Assembly (NCBI GenBank): GCA_030765045.1
Contig: CM060962.1
Location: 209,361,636 to 209,425,635 of the forward strand
Direction: 5' to 3'
Origin: Tenodera sinensis
Taxonomy: Eukaryota; Arthropoda; Insecta; Mantodea; Mantidae
DNA length: 64,000 bases
Shown: positions 21,675 to 33,078 of the stretch, one piece after another
How positions within the stretch are numbered: the first letter of the stretch is position 1
Layout: each line of letters starts with the position of its first letter
Program-made: the position numbers and the translations under genes
The notes under the pieces: model-generated
The model's database searches: none
What the model was told of the DNA's origin: nothing
The model's input: the letters and a program-made list of their open reading frames with translations, nothing else

Positions 21675-22396
21675 TGTGTGTCTGTGGACAGCACAACTCA
21701 AAAACGAAAAGTCGGTTAAAAACCAAAGTTGGTATTTAAGTTTAATGTCTTTCAAGTATGCGACACGAAGATTTTGAAGAAAATAGCCCCACCCTAAACT
21801 ACCCTTTACATGGAAGATTTTTCGAAAATTTTGATTTTCTTCAAAAATGGCTCTAACGATTTTTATTAAAATGCTGTATGTTTGAGATATTTTTATGACA
21901 AATTGAAATGTATATCTTGAATTTTCTGGCTATAGCCCCTGTAGTCGTATTTACTCTGGACGACTTTTGCATAACTGGTAAAACCGTTAGAGATAGACCA
22001 AATCGTACTATATAAAACATGTAGATCTTGCTAAAATACACAATTTATGTCTCAATAAATGTTCTTGTAGGGTCAACCACTTCGGAGGTATTCCTTGTTA
22101 TGTGTGTGAGTTTCGGAAAACTTAAAGCTTTCGTGAAATGGAACGTCGCTGTCCATTTTTTTATGTTAAGTGTGCAAAGAGAACACAATCTCAAAGATTT
22201 AAAAGATTTGACTATCGCACAAAGCCTACTGTATTCTAATATTCTCTTTGCACCTACAAGGAAATAACCAGTAAGATAATTTGTACAAACGCTTATTTTA
22301 ACTAACACGAAGAAGATATAGAAATAAGAGTTTGTAAGAATGGTTAGTACAAAAGTAGAGAAAATCATGTGAGTGCAACACATCAGATTTTTCCTG
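21474..22396 (+). repeat. Repeat A, full copy, best 5' hairpin
   Basis: Starts TTACTTTCTCTACTGGTAAG, with inverted repeat ACTTTCTCTAC/GTAGGGGAAGT, and ends GTAGAGAAAATCATGTGAGT then CACATCAG. Contains a 75-bp (GT)n tract (21601-21675). Antisense, an open frame (21853-22041) occupies the same place as those at 5837-6043 and 33348-33554. Confidence 0.92.
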
Positions 22397-22754
22397 TTAG
22401 TTGATAATACCATTTCCAATCGATGAACGAACTCACATCGACAAACGAGAATCTAGTTACACTAATGATTAGTCAAAGGGTTACACCCTTTGTGACCTAT
22501 AATATTGCACTGTTTATGTAAATCTCATTATAGTGAGCATTTATTTTCCTGCGTAACACAAACAGATCACAAACAAGCTTAAATCATTTATCTAAATTGT
22601 GATATCAGTGTGTTTCTATCAAGTATGGTTTTCTGTCTATTTTAACTTTATATTACTTTAGATGAGTGACAATCTATGCAATGATATGACAGTAGTGGAC
22701 GATATAATGTGGATGTTTAAGAAAAATGGTGTGAAAATGTTTCATGTTATATTT

Positions 22755-22935
22755 CCTGAGTTAGGTCAAGGAAGTACTTAATCCGCCCAGAAATTCGATA
22801 TCGAGATTTTGGAGGTAGGTAATAAACCTTCTGAGCTATCCCTGAAGTAAAGGAGTAGCATTGTTTGTAAATCCGCGCGGTCTGTGTGTATGCATGTGTG
22901 CCTGTAAAAAGCACAGTTAAAAAAGAAAGGGCGAG
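22755..22935 (+). repeat. Diverged repeat A 5' part
   Basis: 'AGGAAGTACTTAATCCGCCC', 'ATTCGATATCGAGATTTTG' and a short GT stretch followed by a GCACAGTTAAAAAAGAAA block match the repeat A order (GGAAGTATTG, CACCC, TCGATGTCGAGATTTC, GT, GCATAACTCAAAAACGAAA) with many substitutions. Confidence 0.55.
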
Positions 22936-23010
22936 ATACAAGAGAACTCTGCGCCTCAGTCTTTGAGGAGCTGAACAATTCTCTCCACTCTAAAGAGTGG
23001 GAGAAAAAGT

Positions 23011-23423
23011 GTGTGTGTGTGTGTGTGTGTATGTTTGTGTATATGTTTGTGTGTGTATTTGTGTGTGTTTGTGAGTGTTTGTGTGTATTTGTGTATGTAT
23101 TCGTGTGTATGTTTGTGTTTGTATGTGTATTTGTGTATGTGTTTGAGTGTGTATTTGTGTGTATTTGTGTATGTGTTTGTGTGTGTATTTGTGTATGTGT
23201 TTGTGTGTATTTGTGTGTGTTTGTGTGTGTGTGTATGTTTGTGTGTGTATTTGTGTGTGTTTGTGGGTGTTTGTGTGTATTTGTGTATGTATTCGTGTGT
23301 ATGTTTGTGTTTGTATGTGTATTTGTGTATGTGTTTGGGTGTGTATTTGTGTGTGTTTGTGTGTATTTGTGTGTATTTGTGTATGTGTTTGTGTGTGTAT
23401 TTGTGTATGTGTTTGTGTGTATT

Positions 23424-23490
<67 letters not shown>
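23011..23490. repeat. 480-bp cryptic GT array with an internal 192-bp duplication
   Basis: Blocks of GTGTGTTT, GTGTATTT and GTATGTTT alternate with pure GT. The rare interruption TTCGTGTGTATGTTTG occurs at 23100 and again 192 bp later, with the surrounding order of variants conserved, so a unit of about 190 bp was duplicated. Every frame is open on both strands because GT/TA/TT combinations rarely make stops; the resulting His-Thr or Cys-Val frames are not genes. Confidence 0.93.
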
Positions 23491-23494
<4 letters not shown>

Positions 23495-23499
23495 TTTTG

Positions 23500-24529
23500 T
23501 TTCTTGTATCGGTGAAATTTGGTGAACATTTCCGAAAATTTTGATTTTTACTTTTTGCATTTTTATTATGGTTACACTTTGTACTTTAACGACACACTTT
23601 AGATTTCTCAATATCAGCCATTTTTAAAGCTCCAGGAGGGCTTTTAAATGCCCTAGTTGCTCACTAAACCTCGTCGCTACGGCTATAAAAATGCATTTTT
23701 CGTTTTCACTGGCCCTTATTTTGGTCTCTTGCAGGGAATTTTGCTTCAGAAAGGTTATAAGTTGACTGTGCTGAAATGAATTCGATATTCGAGCTGAAAT
23801 GCCGCGATTCTGATACGTTTTGTTACCAAACAGTGAAATGCAGTCACTGTTCTGTAATTCTATAATCTTGCCAGGTCATTTCAGTGTTCCAGTTATATAT
23901 TAGACATTATTTAGGTAGTTAATACGTTTTAAGTTATTTTTTAGTCTATAGCAGAGCCATAACAAGCAGATATTTTGTGAATGTTATGTATAAGTTTGCA
24001 AAAGTGCATAGTATAGAGGTTAGCTAAGGACAACAAACTTCTAAGTTTTGTGAACAATGCGAAAGTTTTCATATTAAGAAATAACCAGGCAAGCTTAAAA
24101 TTCTCAGAAAATGCTACTGAGGCCAAGAAGAAAGCAACAGAGTATCACATTTGGTGCTGGGGAATTTTAAGTTGATTAGATTTAAGTAAAGAACAAATAC
24201 ATACCTTTAAACTTTAAAGTTCATTTTTCTCAGTTTTTTTCAGCATTTTTCACTATTCAAAATGCTCCTTGAATCCTAGCTTATAACTTATTAGCTAGAA
24301 ATTTTCAGCAGACCTTCAGAAATTAAGGTATTAAAATTTGTCGTGCGCTAGTTAAAAAATATTAAATAAATGAGCCCAAATTAAATATTTTTCATAACTC
24401 ATACTGAAAAAAATTGAAAATATTGATAAATAGTATACAAAACATTTTTTTCTCTTAAACTAATTAAATCTAAGCAATATTAATATGACAGTTACTTTAT
24501 ATTTGTATACTGAAGTCAAATTAAAAATT
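23500..24529. other. Unassigned AT-rich stretch
   Basis: No recognised gene or repeat apart from a 40-bp trace of repeat A (TTCCGAAAATTTTGATTTT) just after the GT array. Confidence 0.4.
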
Positions 24530-24900
24530 TCACATGACTTTCTCTACTCTTGTACTAACCATTCTTACAAACTCTTATTCTTCTATCTTCTTCGTGTTAG
24601 TTGAGATAAACATTTGCAGAAATTATCTTATTGCTCGTTTGACTATCGCTCAAAGCCTACTGTATTCCTATATTTCCATTGCACGTGAAAGAAAACATAT
24701 TAATGGTCATTTCATATGAGTATATCAAAAAGTGATTTATTATTAATAAATATATTAATAATTTAAAAATGGTTTGACATATGAGATTGTAATTTTGTGT
24801 ATACTATTTACTTTATGTTCTGAGTGTGTGGAAAAATTTCATGTTTACATTTAATTTATAAGTAAAACGTCTGATATGTTGCACTCACATGACTTTCTTT
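24530..24900 (-). repeat. Repeat A tail fragments
   Basis: 24530-24695 matches the terminal 160 bp on the minus strand ('CATGACTTTCTCTACTCTTG', 'TCTTCTTCGTGTTAG', 'GTTGAGATAAACATTTGCAG', 'GCTCAAAGCC'). A second short tail lies at 24865-24900 (TCTGATATGTTGCACTCACA). Confidence 0.8.
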
Positions 24901-25220
24901 ACATACATGAAATTAATCAGAAAGGTATAGAGGATTTTTTGCATCAACCCCCCCCCCCCAAAAAAAAAGACAATTTAAAAATTGTTTGCCTACCGGGTCC
25001 CCTTAAAACACTGTCAGGAAAAAGAGCAAAATACGTTTCAATCAGCAGGTCCACCTCCAAGAGAAGAGTAGAGATTGAAGATGATTCCAGTAAGATTACT
25101 TCATAGATTTAACTAACGCGTGTGTTAGTTGAGATAAAGACTAGAAAAGACAAAACAGAAAGTTGATTGGATCCAATGTATTCGTTCCCACTGTTGGCTG
25201 CATGAAACACGCACTTAACG

Positions 25221-25537
25221 AGTTTTCGTCGACGTTTGTTTGCTTTGTGGAAAAGTTATAGTAGAACAATTAAAATGGTGTTTATTTATAATTTTCGGCA
25301 AAACTTTTTGTGCATTGACTGTAAAAGCTTGATTATTATTAGACCGCGGGTGAGCGAGATCTATGGCGCAAGTTATGTGTGCCTGGACTGTTCCGTGGCG
25401 AGCATAAATGACCTCGCGGGGAGGCAGATCACAGTGTGTGGGTCAGATGTACAGTCCTGAGTATATGAATTACCTTACATACAATAACCTCACATTTCGC
25501 ACGTACGAGCCTAATTGATGCGATGTCGACGAAAACT
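25221..25537. mobile_element. Possible MITE with short inverted ends
   Basis: AGTTTTCGTCGAC at about 25219-25231 reappears inverted as GTCGACGAAAACT at about 25525-25537. Between them is about 290 bp without a recognisable gene. Only 13 bp of inverted repeat and no clear target duplication, so this could be chance. Confidence 0.35.
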
Positions 25538-25644
25538 TTTAAGCTCTTTCTTTACTAAAGGCGGTTCTATAAGTGACTCAGTGAGCCTCCAATCTTCCCT
25601 CCCTTCTTTAGTAGGTCAAAAAAGGTAAAATAAAGTTTAGGAAA

Positions 25645-25765
25645 GGTTTAAGAGGTGGTTCAAATCCTGGCTATGGCATTGAATTTTTCAGTCCTGGTTC
25701 CACCTCTTAAACATTGCTCATGCACGGCTTGTGTGTTTAAAACACCAGCAGTAAGCTTGTTGGCA
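25645..25765 (+). repeat. tRNA-derived SINE fragment, family S7
   Basis: GTGGTTCAAATCCTGG is a B-box and is followed by 'CTATGGCATTGAATTTTTCA' and 'CACGGCTTGTGTG'. The same order occurs at 36868-37050. Confidence 0.6.
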
Positions 25766-26199
25766 TTCATAAACAATAATTTAGGAAAGGTATTTGCTCT
25801 AACCGATTTTCCGAGAAAGTAAGTTACATCATGAAATATACATCTTTTTCATCATAATGAGAAAGAATTACAAGGCACAACTTTGTACATACGTAGATTG
25901 TCAGAGGTGAAACTTGCATTTATCAGTTACAATATGTTGTACTGCGAAACGCTTCTTTCGACATCGCATGAGGTTAATGGAGCAAACATGAAAATATTTA
26001 TATTCTCCTTTAAGTTATTGTCCTGTGCATTCGCCAAACTGTTAAACACTGCATAGGCATTATATATGTGTATTACACTATAGAATTTGTCTGGACAGAT
26101 TTCCTGGGTACCTATTAATTGTTTCCGATCCTTAATGTAATACCCTCAGACATTAGTGGACCAGGCGTTTCTAGTTGATTGAATTCATCATGTCACATA
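25766..26199. other. Unassigned AT-rich stretch
   Basis: Nothing recognised. Confidence 0.4.
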
Positions 26200-26365
26200 A
26201 CTGTATTCCCATATTCTCGTTGCACGTGCAAGAAAACGAGCAATAAGATAATTTCTGCAAATGTTTATCTTAACTAACAAGAAGAAGACAGAAGAATAAG
26301 AGTTTGTAAGAATGGTTAGTACAAGAGTAGAGAAAGTCATGTGGGTCCAACACATCAGATTTTTT
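26200..26365 (+). repeat. Repeat A tail fragment
   Basis: 'ACTGTATTCCCATATTCTCG', 'GCAATAAGATAATTTCTGCA', 'GAGTAGAGAAAGTCATGTGG' and 'CAACACATCAGATTTTTTTT': the last 165 bp of repeat A with its complete 3' end. Confidence 0.85.
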
Positions 26366-26764
26366 TTCTGAAGCAGTGCTATGAAACACAAATTTTACGG
26401 TTGCAATTTTTGTAAACAACTCCTGTTTCTTTCTGCCCGTCATTCATGCTTCAAATTTTCTTAACGCAACAAAAAACCTCTATGAAACTGGGTCAATAAT
26501 AGACACAACAATGCTGCTTTTACCATTTTTCTATCAACGTCATATATTCTTTACAAAACCTAGTACACTAACCTCAAACCTTCGCCTAACACATAGAACA
26601 ACGCACTAACATTCATATTTAACAGGTTGCCCTTCCCCAAAGTAAGTCCTGTTTGAGCATTCAAATCGCTGTCAATACGTAGTGAATTTAACACGGAAAC
26701 CCAGATCGTATTCAATACGTAATGTGTACTCAAATCGATTTCAATTCCCTTTTAAACGTAGTCA

Positions 26765-27003
26765 TTGTTGTTGTGCTCGCACGGGAAGCGATGTTCACCA
26801 AAGGGGCCCGGGTTCGATCCCAGGCAACTTGCATGTGGGATTTGTGGTGAACGAAGCGGTGCTGGGGTGGGTTTCCTCCGGGTTCTCCGGTTTCCCCCAC
26901 CGTCTCATTCCACCGGTGCTCCATCTTCATTCCATGTATCATCAGTGTCACCGCCTGCGGTGCCGTAGAAGTAAAAGCGGGCGTTAAACACTACAAAAAA
27001 GGA
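26765..27003 (+). repeat. tRNA-derived SINE, family S2
   Basis: B-box GGGTTCGATCCCAG, 'TTTCCTCCGGGTTCTCCGG', 'CACCGGTGCTCCATCTTCAT', 'TCACCGCCTGCGGTGCCG' and tail 'GCGGGCGTTAAACACTAC' plus A-run. The first part of the head is degenerate. Confidence 0.88.
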
Positions 27004-27090
27004 AAGTGAAGTAGCATACACTTTTGTTCCAACAGAACTTGATTTTTACTGCGTACAGGGAATTTACATTCCGGAAAAACACACAAGAAT

Positions 27091-27124
27091 AAGGTGGCGG
27101 TGGCGGTGCCGGTGGCGGTGGTGG
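27091..27124. repeat. (GGTGGC)n minisatellite
   Basis: About six GGTGGC/GGTGCC units. It lies in a non-coding context. Confidence 0.85.
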
Positions 27125-27329
27125 AGTCGAACTATAACCGAGTGAAGGATAATCGCGGTTCTACTGTGTATTGAATGAGAAAGGCTTTCCAGATCGGTTA
27201 ATAACAGCTACCTACACAAAGGTTATATCTTGAAACAAAAAGTAGAATAAAACGCGGAAATAAAACACCAAAAAAGGAAATAAATACAAATCAAGGCTTA
27301 AAGCACCTGTCCTCTTTCATTCATCCTTT

Positions 27330-27660
27330 TTAATGTGTATATGGTCAATGTCAACGAACAGAATATTTTAAATCAAAATTTTAAAGTAACTCCACTGGAT
27401 TTGACCACGCCTTTCTTTGCGGATGATCAGATAACATCAGCAGATGAAAATAGTGTACAAAAAAGTGTCTTTGGTTTAAATCAAATAGTCGCAAAATATA
27501 ATCCACAAATATCGGTTAAATTCTTGGGTTTCTATCGTAAAGAAAAACGACTTATTCCTCTGAACATTTAAAAATATGAACCGAAAGGTAAAAGAATTAG
27601 TGGCTGACATAATAAGAAATGGCTCGGCCGTTTACATAATTTAAATGGAGATCGAACAGA
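27330..27660 (+). pseudogene. Reverse transcriptase fragment of a LINE
   Basis: The frame at 27335-27571 reads DLTTPFFADDQITSADENS and VQKSVFGLNQIVAKYNPQIS. This matches the region around the catalytic F/YADD box of RTs of the insect 'endonuclease-reverse transcriptase' type (LTxLLFADDQvxxxxSEdxLQxaxxxLnxiaxxynLxIS). After an internal deletion a KYEPKGKRISG string follows, resembling the (Y)KPKGKRxxGRPxxRW segment near the C-terminus of such proteins. The FADD catalytic box is intact but the gene is far too short to function. Clade (RTE or R1-like) cannot be fixed by eye. Confidence 0.65.
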
Positions 27661-27714
27661 CTAATAATGGTCTAACCCCTGAAGAATGAATTTGAAAATA
27701 AATAAAAAATGTGT

Positions 27715-28030
27715 TGTAACGACTTTCTCTACTGTTCTACAAGCTATTCTTGAAAACGCTTATTCCTCTATCTAGTTCGTGTTAGTCGAGATAAACATTT
27801 GCAGAAATTACCTGATTACTAATTTTCTTGTATGTACAGGAATATGGAGTACAGTAGGGACAGTCAAATATTTTAAAACTGCTCCCTATGTGATGACCTT
27901 GAAATTACATTCTCTTTGTGTTCCCAAGGGATAAAAAATTAATGGCCTCCCATTTGAGAAAAGTATAAGTGTTGGAAAATTCAGACAAATAACAAGGAAT
28001 ATCTGCGAAATGGTTCGCTATATACTCGTA
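27715..28030 (-). repeat. Repeat A tail half
   Basis: 'ACGACTTTCTCTACTGTTC', 'TAGTTCGTGTTAGTCGAGAT', 'TACAGTAGGGACAGTCAAAT', 'TCAGACAAATAACAAGGAAT', ending at the 'GAAATGGTTCGC' block. Confidence 0.82.
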
Positions 28031-28127
28031 TAAGTATATAGGATGGTCCTTATTTTTTTAAGTTCATATTTCTTCACGCACACCCCTTAGTTTTTTCTCC
28101 TTTTGCTTTAAGAAGAATTTTAATACC

Positions 28128-28292
28128 TATTTTTACTTCCTCTACTAATTTTAGTAAAGTAGAGGAAGTATTGTATTCCACCCGAAAATTCGATGTCGAG
28201 ATTTCACCGGAAATATATTTTGAGGCCCCCTGAATCCAAAAAAAAAAAAAGCATTTTTAGAAAAAGGTAGGCGCGCGCGTGTGTGAGTGTGT

Positions 28293-28356
<64 letters not shown>

Positions 28357-29073
28357 CTGTCTGTCAGTCTGTGGACAGCATAACTCAAAAACGAAAAGTC
28401 GGTTAAAAACCAAAGTTGGTATTTAAGTTGAATGTTTTTCAAGAATGTGACACGAAGATTTTGAAAAAAATTTCTCCACCGTAAACTACCCTTTACAGGG
28501 AAAAGTTTTCCAAAATTTTGACTTTCTTGAAAATGGCTCTAACGATTTGGATTAAAATGCCGTATGTTTGAGATATTTTTATGACAAATGGAATGTATAT
28601 AATGAATTTTCTGGTTATAGCCTATATAGTCCTGTTTACTTTGGAGGACTTTGCATAGCTGGCAAACCGTAAGAGATAGACCATATCTTACTATACAAAA
28701 AATGTAGATCTCGCTAAAATACACAATTAATGTCGGAATAAATTTTTTTCTAGAGTAAACCATTTCGGAGATATTCCTTGTTATTTGTGTCAGTTTCGAA
28801 AAACGTAACTTTCGTGAAATGGAACATCGTTGTGCATTTTTTTATAAGTTAAGCGTTTAAAGAGAACAGGATCTAAAAGCTTTAAAAGATCTGACTATCG
28901 CTCAAAGCCTACTGTGTTCTCACGTTCCCCTTGTACCTACAGGGAAATAAGCAATAGATAATTTGTACAAATGTTTATCTCAACTAACACGAAGAACATA
29001 TAGGAATAAGAGTTTGCAAGAATGGTTAGTACAAGAGTATAGAAAGTCATGTGAGTGCAACAATCAGATTTTT
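28128..29073 (+). repeat. Repeat A, full copy
   Basis: Begins with a strong hairpin, TACTTCCTCTACT ... AAGTAGAGGAAGTA (28133-28170), and ends AGAAAGTCATGTGAGTGCAA then AATCAGATTTTTT. A GC-start plus (GT)n tract lies at 28270-28355. All internal landmarks are in order. Confidence 0.92.
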
Positions 29074-30387
29074 TATTGTTCCTTCTTTCTTCGTCAGTCA
29101 GACAAATCGTATTCTCCTCTCGGACTTTATTATACTTTTGAGTGTAACGGCAAACATGCAGTTAGTTATCAGTGCATGGCCATGAGCGGGCTGCGTTCAG
29201 ATAGCACCAATTGCCAAGGTCTGCAACATATCTTCTTCGTGTTAAGTCTCGAAAAGTAACGTTTCAGGCATAGTAAAGGAAAATAATTAGAAGTATTTTA
29301 CCATTTTTTTTGTAAACTCGGCATGATTACAATTCTTTATGGTTTATTATGCATTAGTAAGACAGATCAGCAGTTATATTGATATATACACATCCATATT
29401 TATATACATATACAGATTACTCAGGACATAACGCGCATAAGTTGCTTGATAGTAGTCACAGAGTAATAAAGTTAGCCAACGCCCATGTTAGCACCATTCC
29501 GTCTAGACCAGCGAATTTTCATAGCCTTCTTCATAAAAAGGACATTCTGCTAAACAAATGAGACTTGTTATTTATTGCAATTGTTCCAACACTACTCAGA
29601 GGCTAAAAGCAGGAATCTTTTTTCTACGAACATTAGGACTTCAAATTTACAATTAAAAACGATAAAGTTTACATTTATAGTATGACTTTTTTCTCCATTC
29701 AAGAATATCAGGACTCATTATCATCTACGGCTGAAGATCTGATCCTAAATGGATTCCTATGGAAAATTGTGGAGCTCAAAGAAATCTTGCGCAACAGTTT
29801 TTAAGACAGGATATCTCCGATTTACTCGAAACTCGCCATTCCAACTCAAGTTAGAAACGTCAATGATGAAGAACGGGTTATTCTACTTTCGCTGTTGCTA
29901 ACTGATTGCTTGTGAGTGGAGATGAAATTAAATACTTCGCTTTCAACAAAGATTACTCTATAATATTCAAAATCGTATTCTTGTCCTTATACGGTACCCT
30001 CAGAACGTCTAAATGATTCTTCATATGATAATTTTTGGAAGTGTAACTATCTAAATGAATCTGCCGTTCTGAACCCCGAGAAAGTAATTGGAGCGAGATG
30101 ATTTTGCGTCCCTTCCTTCTGAAACCAACAGCATTTCATCAGATTACTATGTTTACAACAACAAGAAAGCGTCTGATTTGATTAACACCATTAAACTTCA
30201 CTTTCGGCAGCTGATACACAACTCCAATTAGTTGAATGTGTGGATTTCGTTCATGATTCCAAACATTAAAAGTGTCAAATTTTGGAGTAGAACTTCAGGA
30301 GGGTATATTGAAAAACGTACAGTTAGTTGAATGCCAAACCGTAAACAATTTGTAAAATATGACTGAATATATTTGACAGGAGCTAGG
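29074..30387. other. Unassigned stretch
   Basis: No recognised gene. A 98-codon open frame at 28963-29259 begins inside repeat A and is therefore not trusted. Confidence 0.35.
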
Positions 30388-30540
30388 ATGGTGTCCAAGA
30401 TAATCCAGTACCCTCAAGATGACGACTATCGTAAAGTGCTACACGACCTGGATGAAGAGGAATACCTGATTCTCCAGCTGAGCTTACAAGATGTGCATAA
30501 TGGTTACTGCATCGCCGTGACAAGAATATGGAAAAGCTGA
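30388..30540 (+). CDS. Possible small exon or short ORF, function unknown
   Basis: ATG at 30388 opens 50 codons to a TGA at about 30538, reading MVSKIIQYPQDDDYRKVLHD then LDEEEYLILQLSLQDVHNGY. The composition (acidic, Leu/Tyr-rich, richer in GC than its flanks) looks more coding-like than anything within several kb. An acceptor-like TATATTTGACAG lies just upstream (30370-30380). I see no good splice donor, so it would have to be a terminal exon or a short ORF. I do not recognise the protein. It may equally be a transposon remnant. Confidence 0.3.
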   Translation: MVSKIIQYPQDDDYRKVLHDLDEEEYLILQLSLQDVHNGYCIAVTRIWKS

Positions 30541-32322
30541 AAATGGGTGTCGAAAAATCATACTAACTACTGTAATTTTTATAACGTTAAAAGTTTCTGT
30601 CACAGCGAGAGGAAGCAAAGAGCAAAACAAATCAGGACCATTAAGGCGTAATGCAATACTGCAATTATGTGAATACTTTAAAGAAGGAAAAGAAATTAAG
30701 GAAAACATATAATGTAAGATATCTTCCAAAATTTGTAATGTTTTATTCAATACATTAAACAAGTCTAACTAAGCATTTATTTGGTATTTATTTGTCAGGA
30801 AAACTAATTTAGTTGCCTTCTTGCTAAAATGGTAAAAAATTAGTCCTTTATGCAATGAAAATGCATATAAGAGTGGGTTTAGAAATAGTTGTGCAGACAT
30901 TGTGCTGCTGTTACCCATCCGCCATCCCTTTTTCAGAAACTTACTTTTACGACAAAATCAACATGATGTCAAGGTGTTTAGCTTTGTTAATATTGCACAT
31001 AGCCAGCAGATACTACCAAGCCAACCATATTGGTGTAATACACGAGACTAGCGATTTTATTTTAATTTTTTATTTATTTTTTCTTCTAAAAAGAGGCGTT
31101 ATGCGCACGCTACGACCTCACGGCCTGCAATATCCTCATACTCGTTTTTTCTCTTTGGTTCTTTAGTTTAATGGCACCCTTGGATTTGATAAAATTTATT
31201 TAGTAACCTATTTCTTAATGAGCTAAATATTGAAAAGAACGAACTTCGGACACTCTAAAGTTCAAAACACAAAAATTTACGTGAAATAGTGCTAGTAGCG
31301 GTGCTTTTCAGTAACTAGTTATCGTTATCGCTAGCTCATTTCATTTTTGCGGCATTTACGCTCAAATGTTGGCGGTTCTTCACGAGGAATTCCGTGAATT
31401 ATCATAGCCACGAAGCGTCTACTACTGGCGGAACCGTACACTAATCAGAGAAGATAAGCATGGTAATATATCGAAATATTTGTTTTGGTAGCTATTACAT
31501 ATAACCAAGCCGATGGCTTTATTTTACTACCGGACGGCTGTAGGAAAATGTGATAAAATTGAAACAAAAACACCTTGGGACTCATGCACTATCCCTCTGT
31601 AGAATGTTTTCTGTTGGTGAAATGACAACATAGTTATTTACCCGCTATTGACCATGCGCAATGTGGACTGCCAAACTAAATGAAAAGTGAAATCGGCTGA
31701 ATCAGGGATGTTTAGATTTCTTGTTCTTCTTGTTCGCATCTCACTCATATAAACGTAAAGTGTAATGTTGACACTACATTTTACGAAACAAAATGGCGTG
31801 AATGAAAAATTTAGACTTAAATAGTGAATAATAAGATCGGTAAAGAACAAATGCGAGCGAAGATTTGCATGTCTTGTCGTTTGTCAGTCTTTGGCGAGCT
31901 TTGTTAATTATGTATTGAAAGCATCTTGTATGTGCATTTATTTTAGAACATCTGGAGTTAGAAACGGCATTTGCCGGTTACTTAATAAATCACGTTGGCT
32001 TCTAGGAGCTACCCGGCAGTAGCCTTTCTCTAGTTACCTTGGGCAGTAGCAGCCTAAATGGGCATATCTGCCAACTTCATAAAAACCTTCCGTTTCCTAG
32101 TTCTAAAGAAGTTATGTACTTCCAAGTGTCTCAACCAGGGACAAACAAGAATAAACTGCCGCTGCATGAAATCTTATAATATTATTAAATAAATGTCTGA
32201 GTATTAAGCATCGTGCATTAATTGTAATAAGAACTGAGTGAAATGCAAAAAGTCAAAGCGATTTTATTCTCTTTCACCAATATCAGTCCCTTACACTGAG
32301 AGAACAAAATAAATCCCCTTTT
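30541..32322. other. Unassigned AT-rich stretch
   Basis: Nothing recognised. Open frames at 30484-30762 (-), 30855-31166 (+) and 31638-31850 (-) are hydrophobic or mixed without identifiable domains. Confidence 0.35.
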
Positions 32323-33078
32323 GACTTTCTCTACTGGTAAGTAGAGGAAGTATTGTATTCCACCCAAAAATTCGATGTCGAGATTTCACCGGAAATATGT
32401 TTTGAGGCCCCCTGAATCCAAAAAAAAAGCATTTTTAGAAAAAGGTCCGCGCGCGCGTGTGTGTGTGTGTCTGCCTGTCTGTCTGTCTGTCTGTCTGTCT
32501 GTCTTGTCTGTCATACTGTCTGTCAGTCTGAGGACAGCATAACTCAAAAACTAAAAGTCGGTTGTAAGTCAAAGTCAATATTTAAGTTTAATGTCTTTCA
32601 AGGATGCGGCACAAAGATTTTGCACAAAGTAGCTCTACCCTAAACTACCCTTTACATGGAAAATTAAACCATAAGAGATAAGAAAATCTTACTGTACAGA
32701 AAATGTAGATCTCACTAAAACACACAATTTATGTCTGAATAAATCTTTTTGTAGAGTGGACCATTTCGGAGATATTCCTTGCTATTTGTGTTAGTTTCGG
32801 AAAGCGTAAAACTTTCGTGAAATGGAACATCGTTTTTCATTTTTTTCTATGTTAAGCGTGCATAGGGAACGGGATCTCAAAGCTTTAAAAGATTTGACTA
32901 TCGCTCAAAGCCTGCTGTATTCTAATATTTCCCTTGCATCTACAAGGAAATAAGCAATAAGATAATTTCTGCAAATGTTTATCCCAACTAACACGAAGAA
33001 GATATAGGAATAAGAGTTCGTAAGAATGGTTAGCACAAGAGAAGAGAAAGTCACATGAGTGCAGCACATCAGATTTTT
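32323..33078 (+). repeat. Repeat A, unit 1 of a direct tandem pair
   Basis: Starts TGACTTTCTCTACTGGTAAG and ends GCAGCACATCAGATTTTTT, the next unit beginning at the following base. The GT tract is (GC)4(GT)n followed by (CTGT)n. About 130 bp around the GGAAAATT...TGACTAAAATG block is deleted. Confidence 0.93.

Noticed and set aside
22778..23611. 277-codon minus-strand open frame (His/Thr-rich) and the Cys/Val-rich + frames
   Set aside because: They are the GT array read in frame. Dinucleotide GT/CA gives no stops, so length is not evidence of coding.
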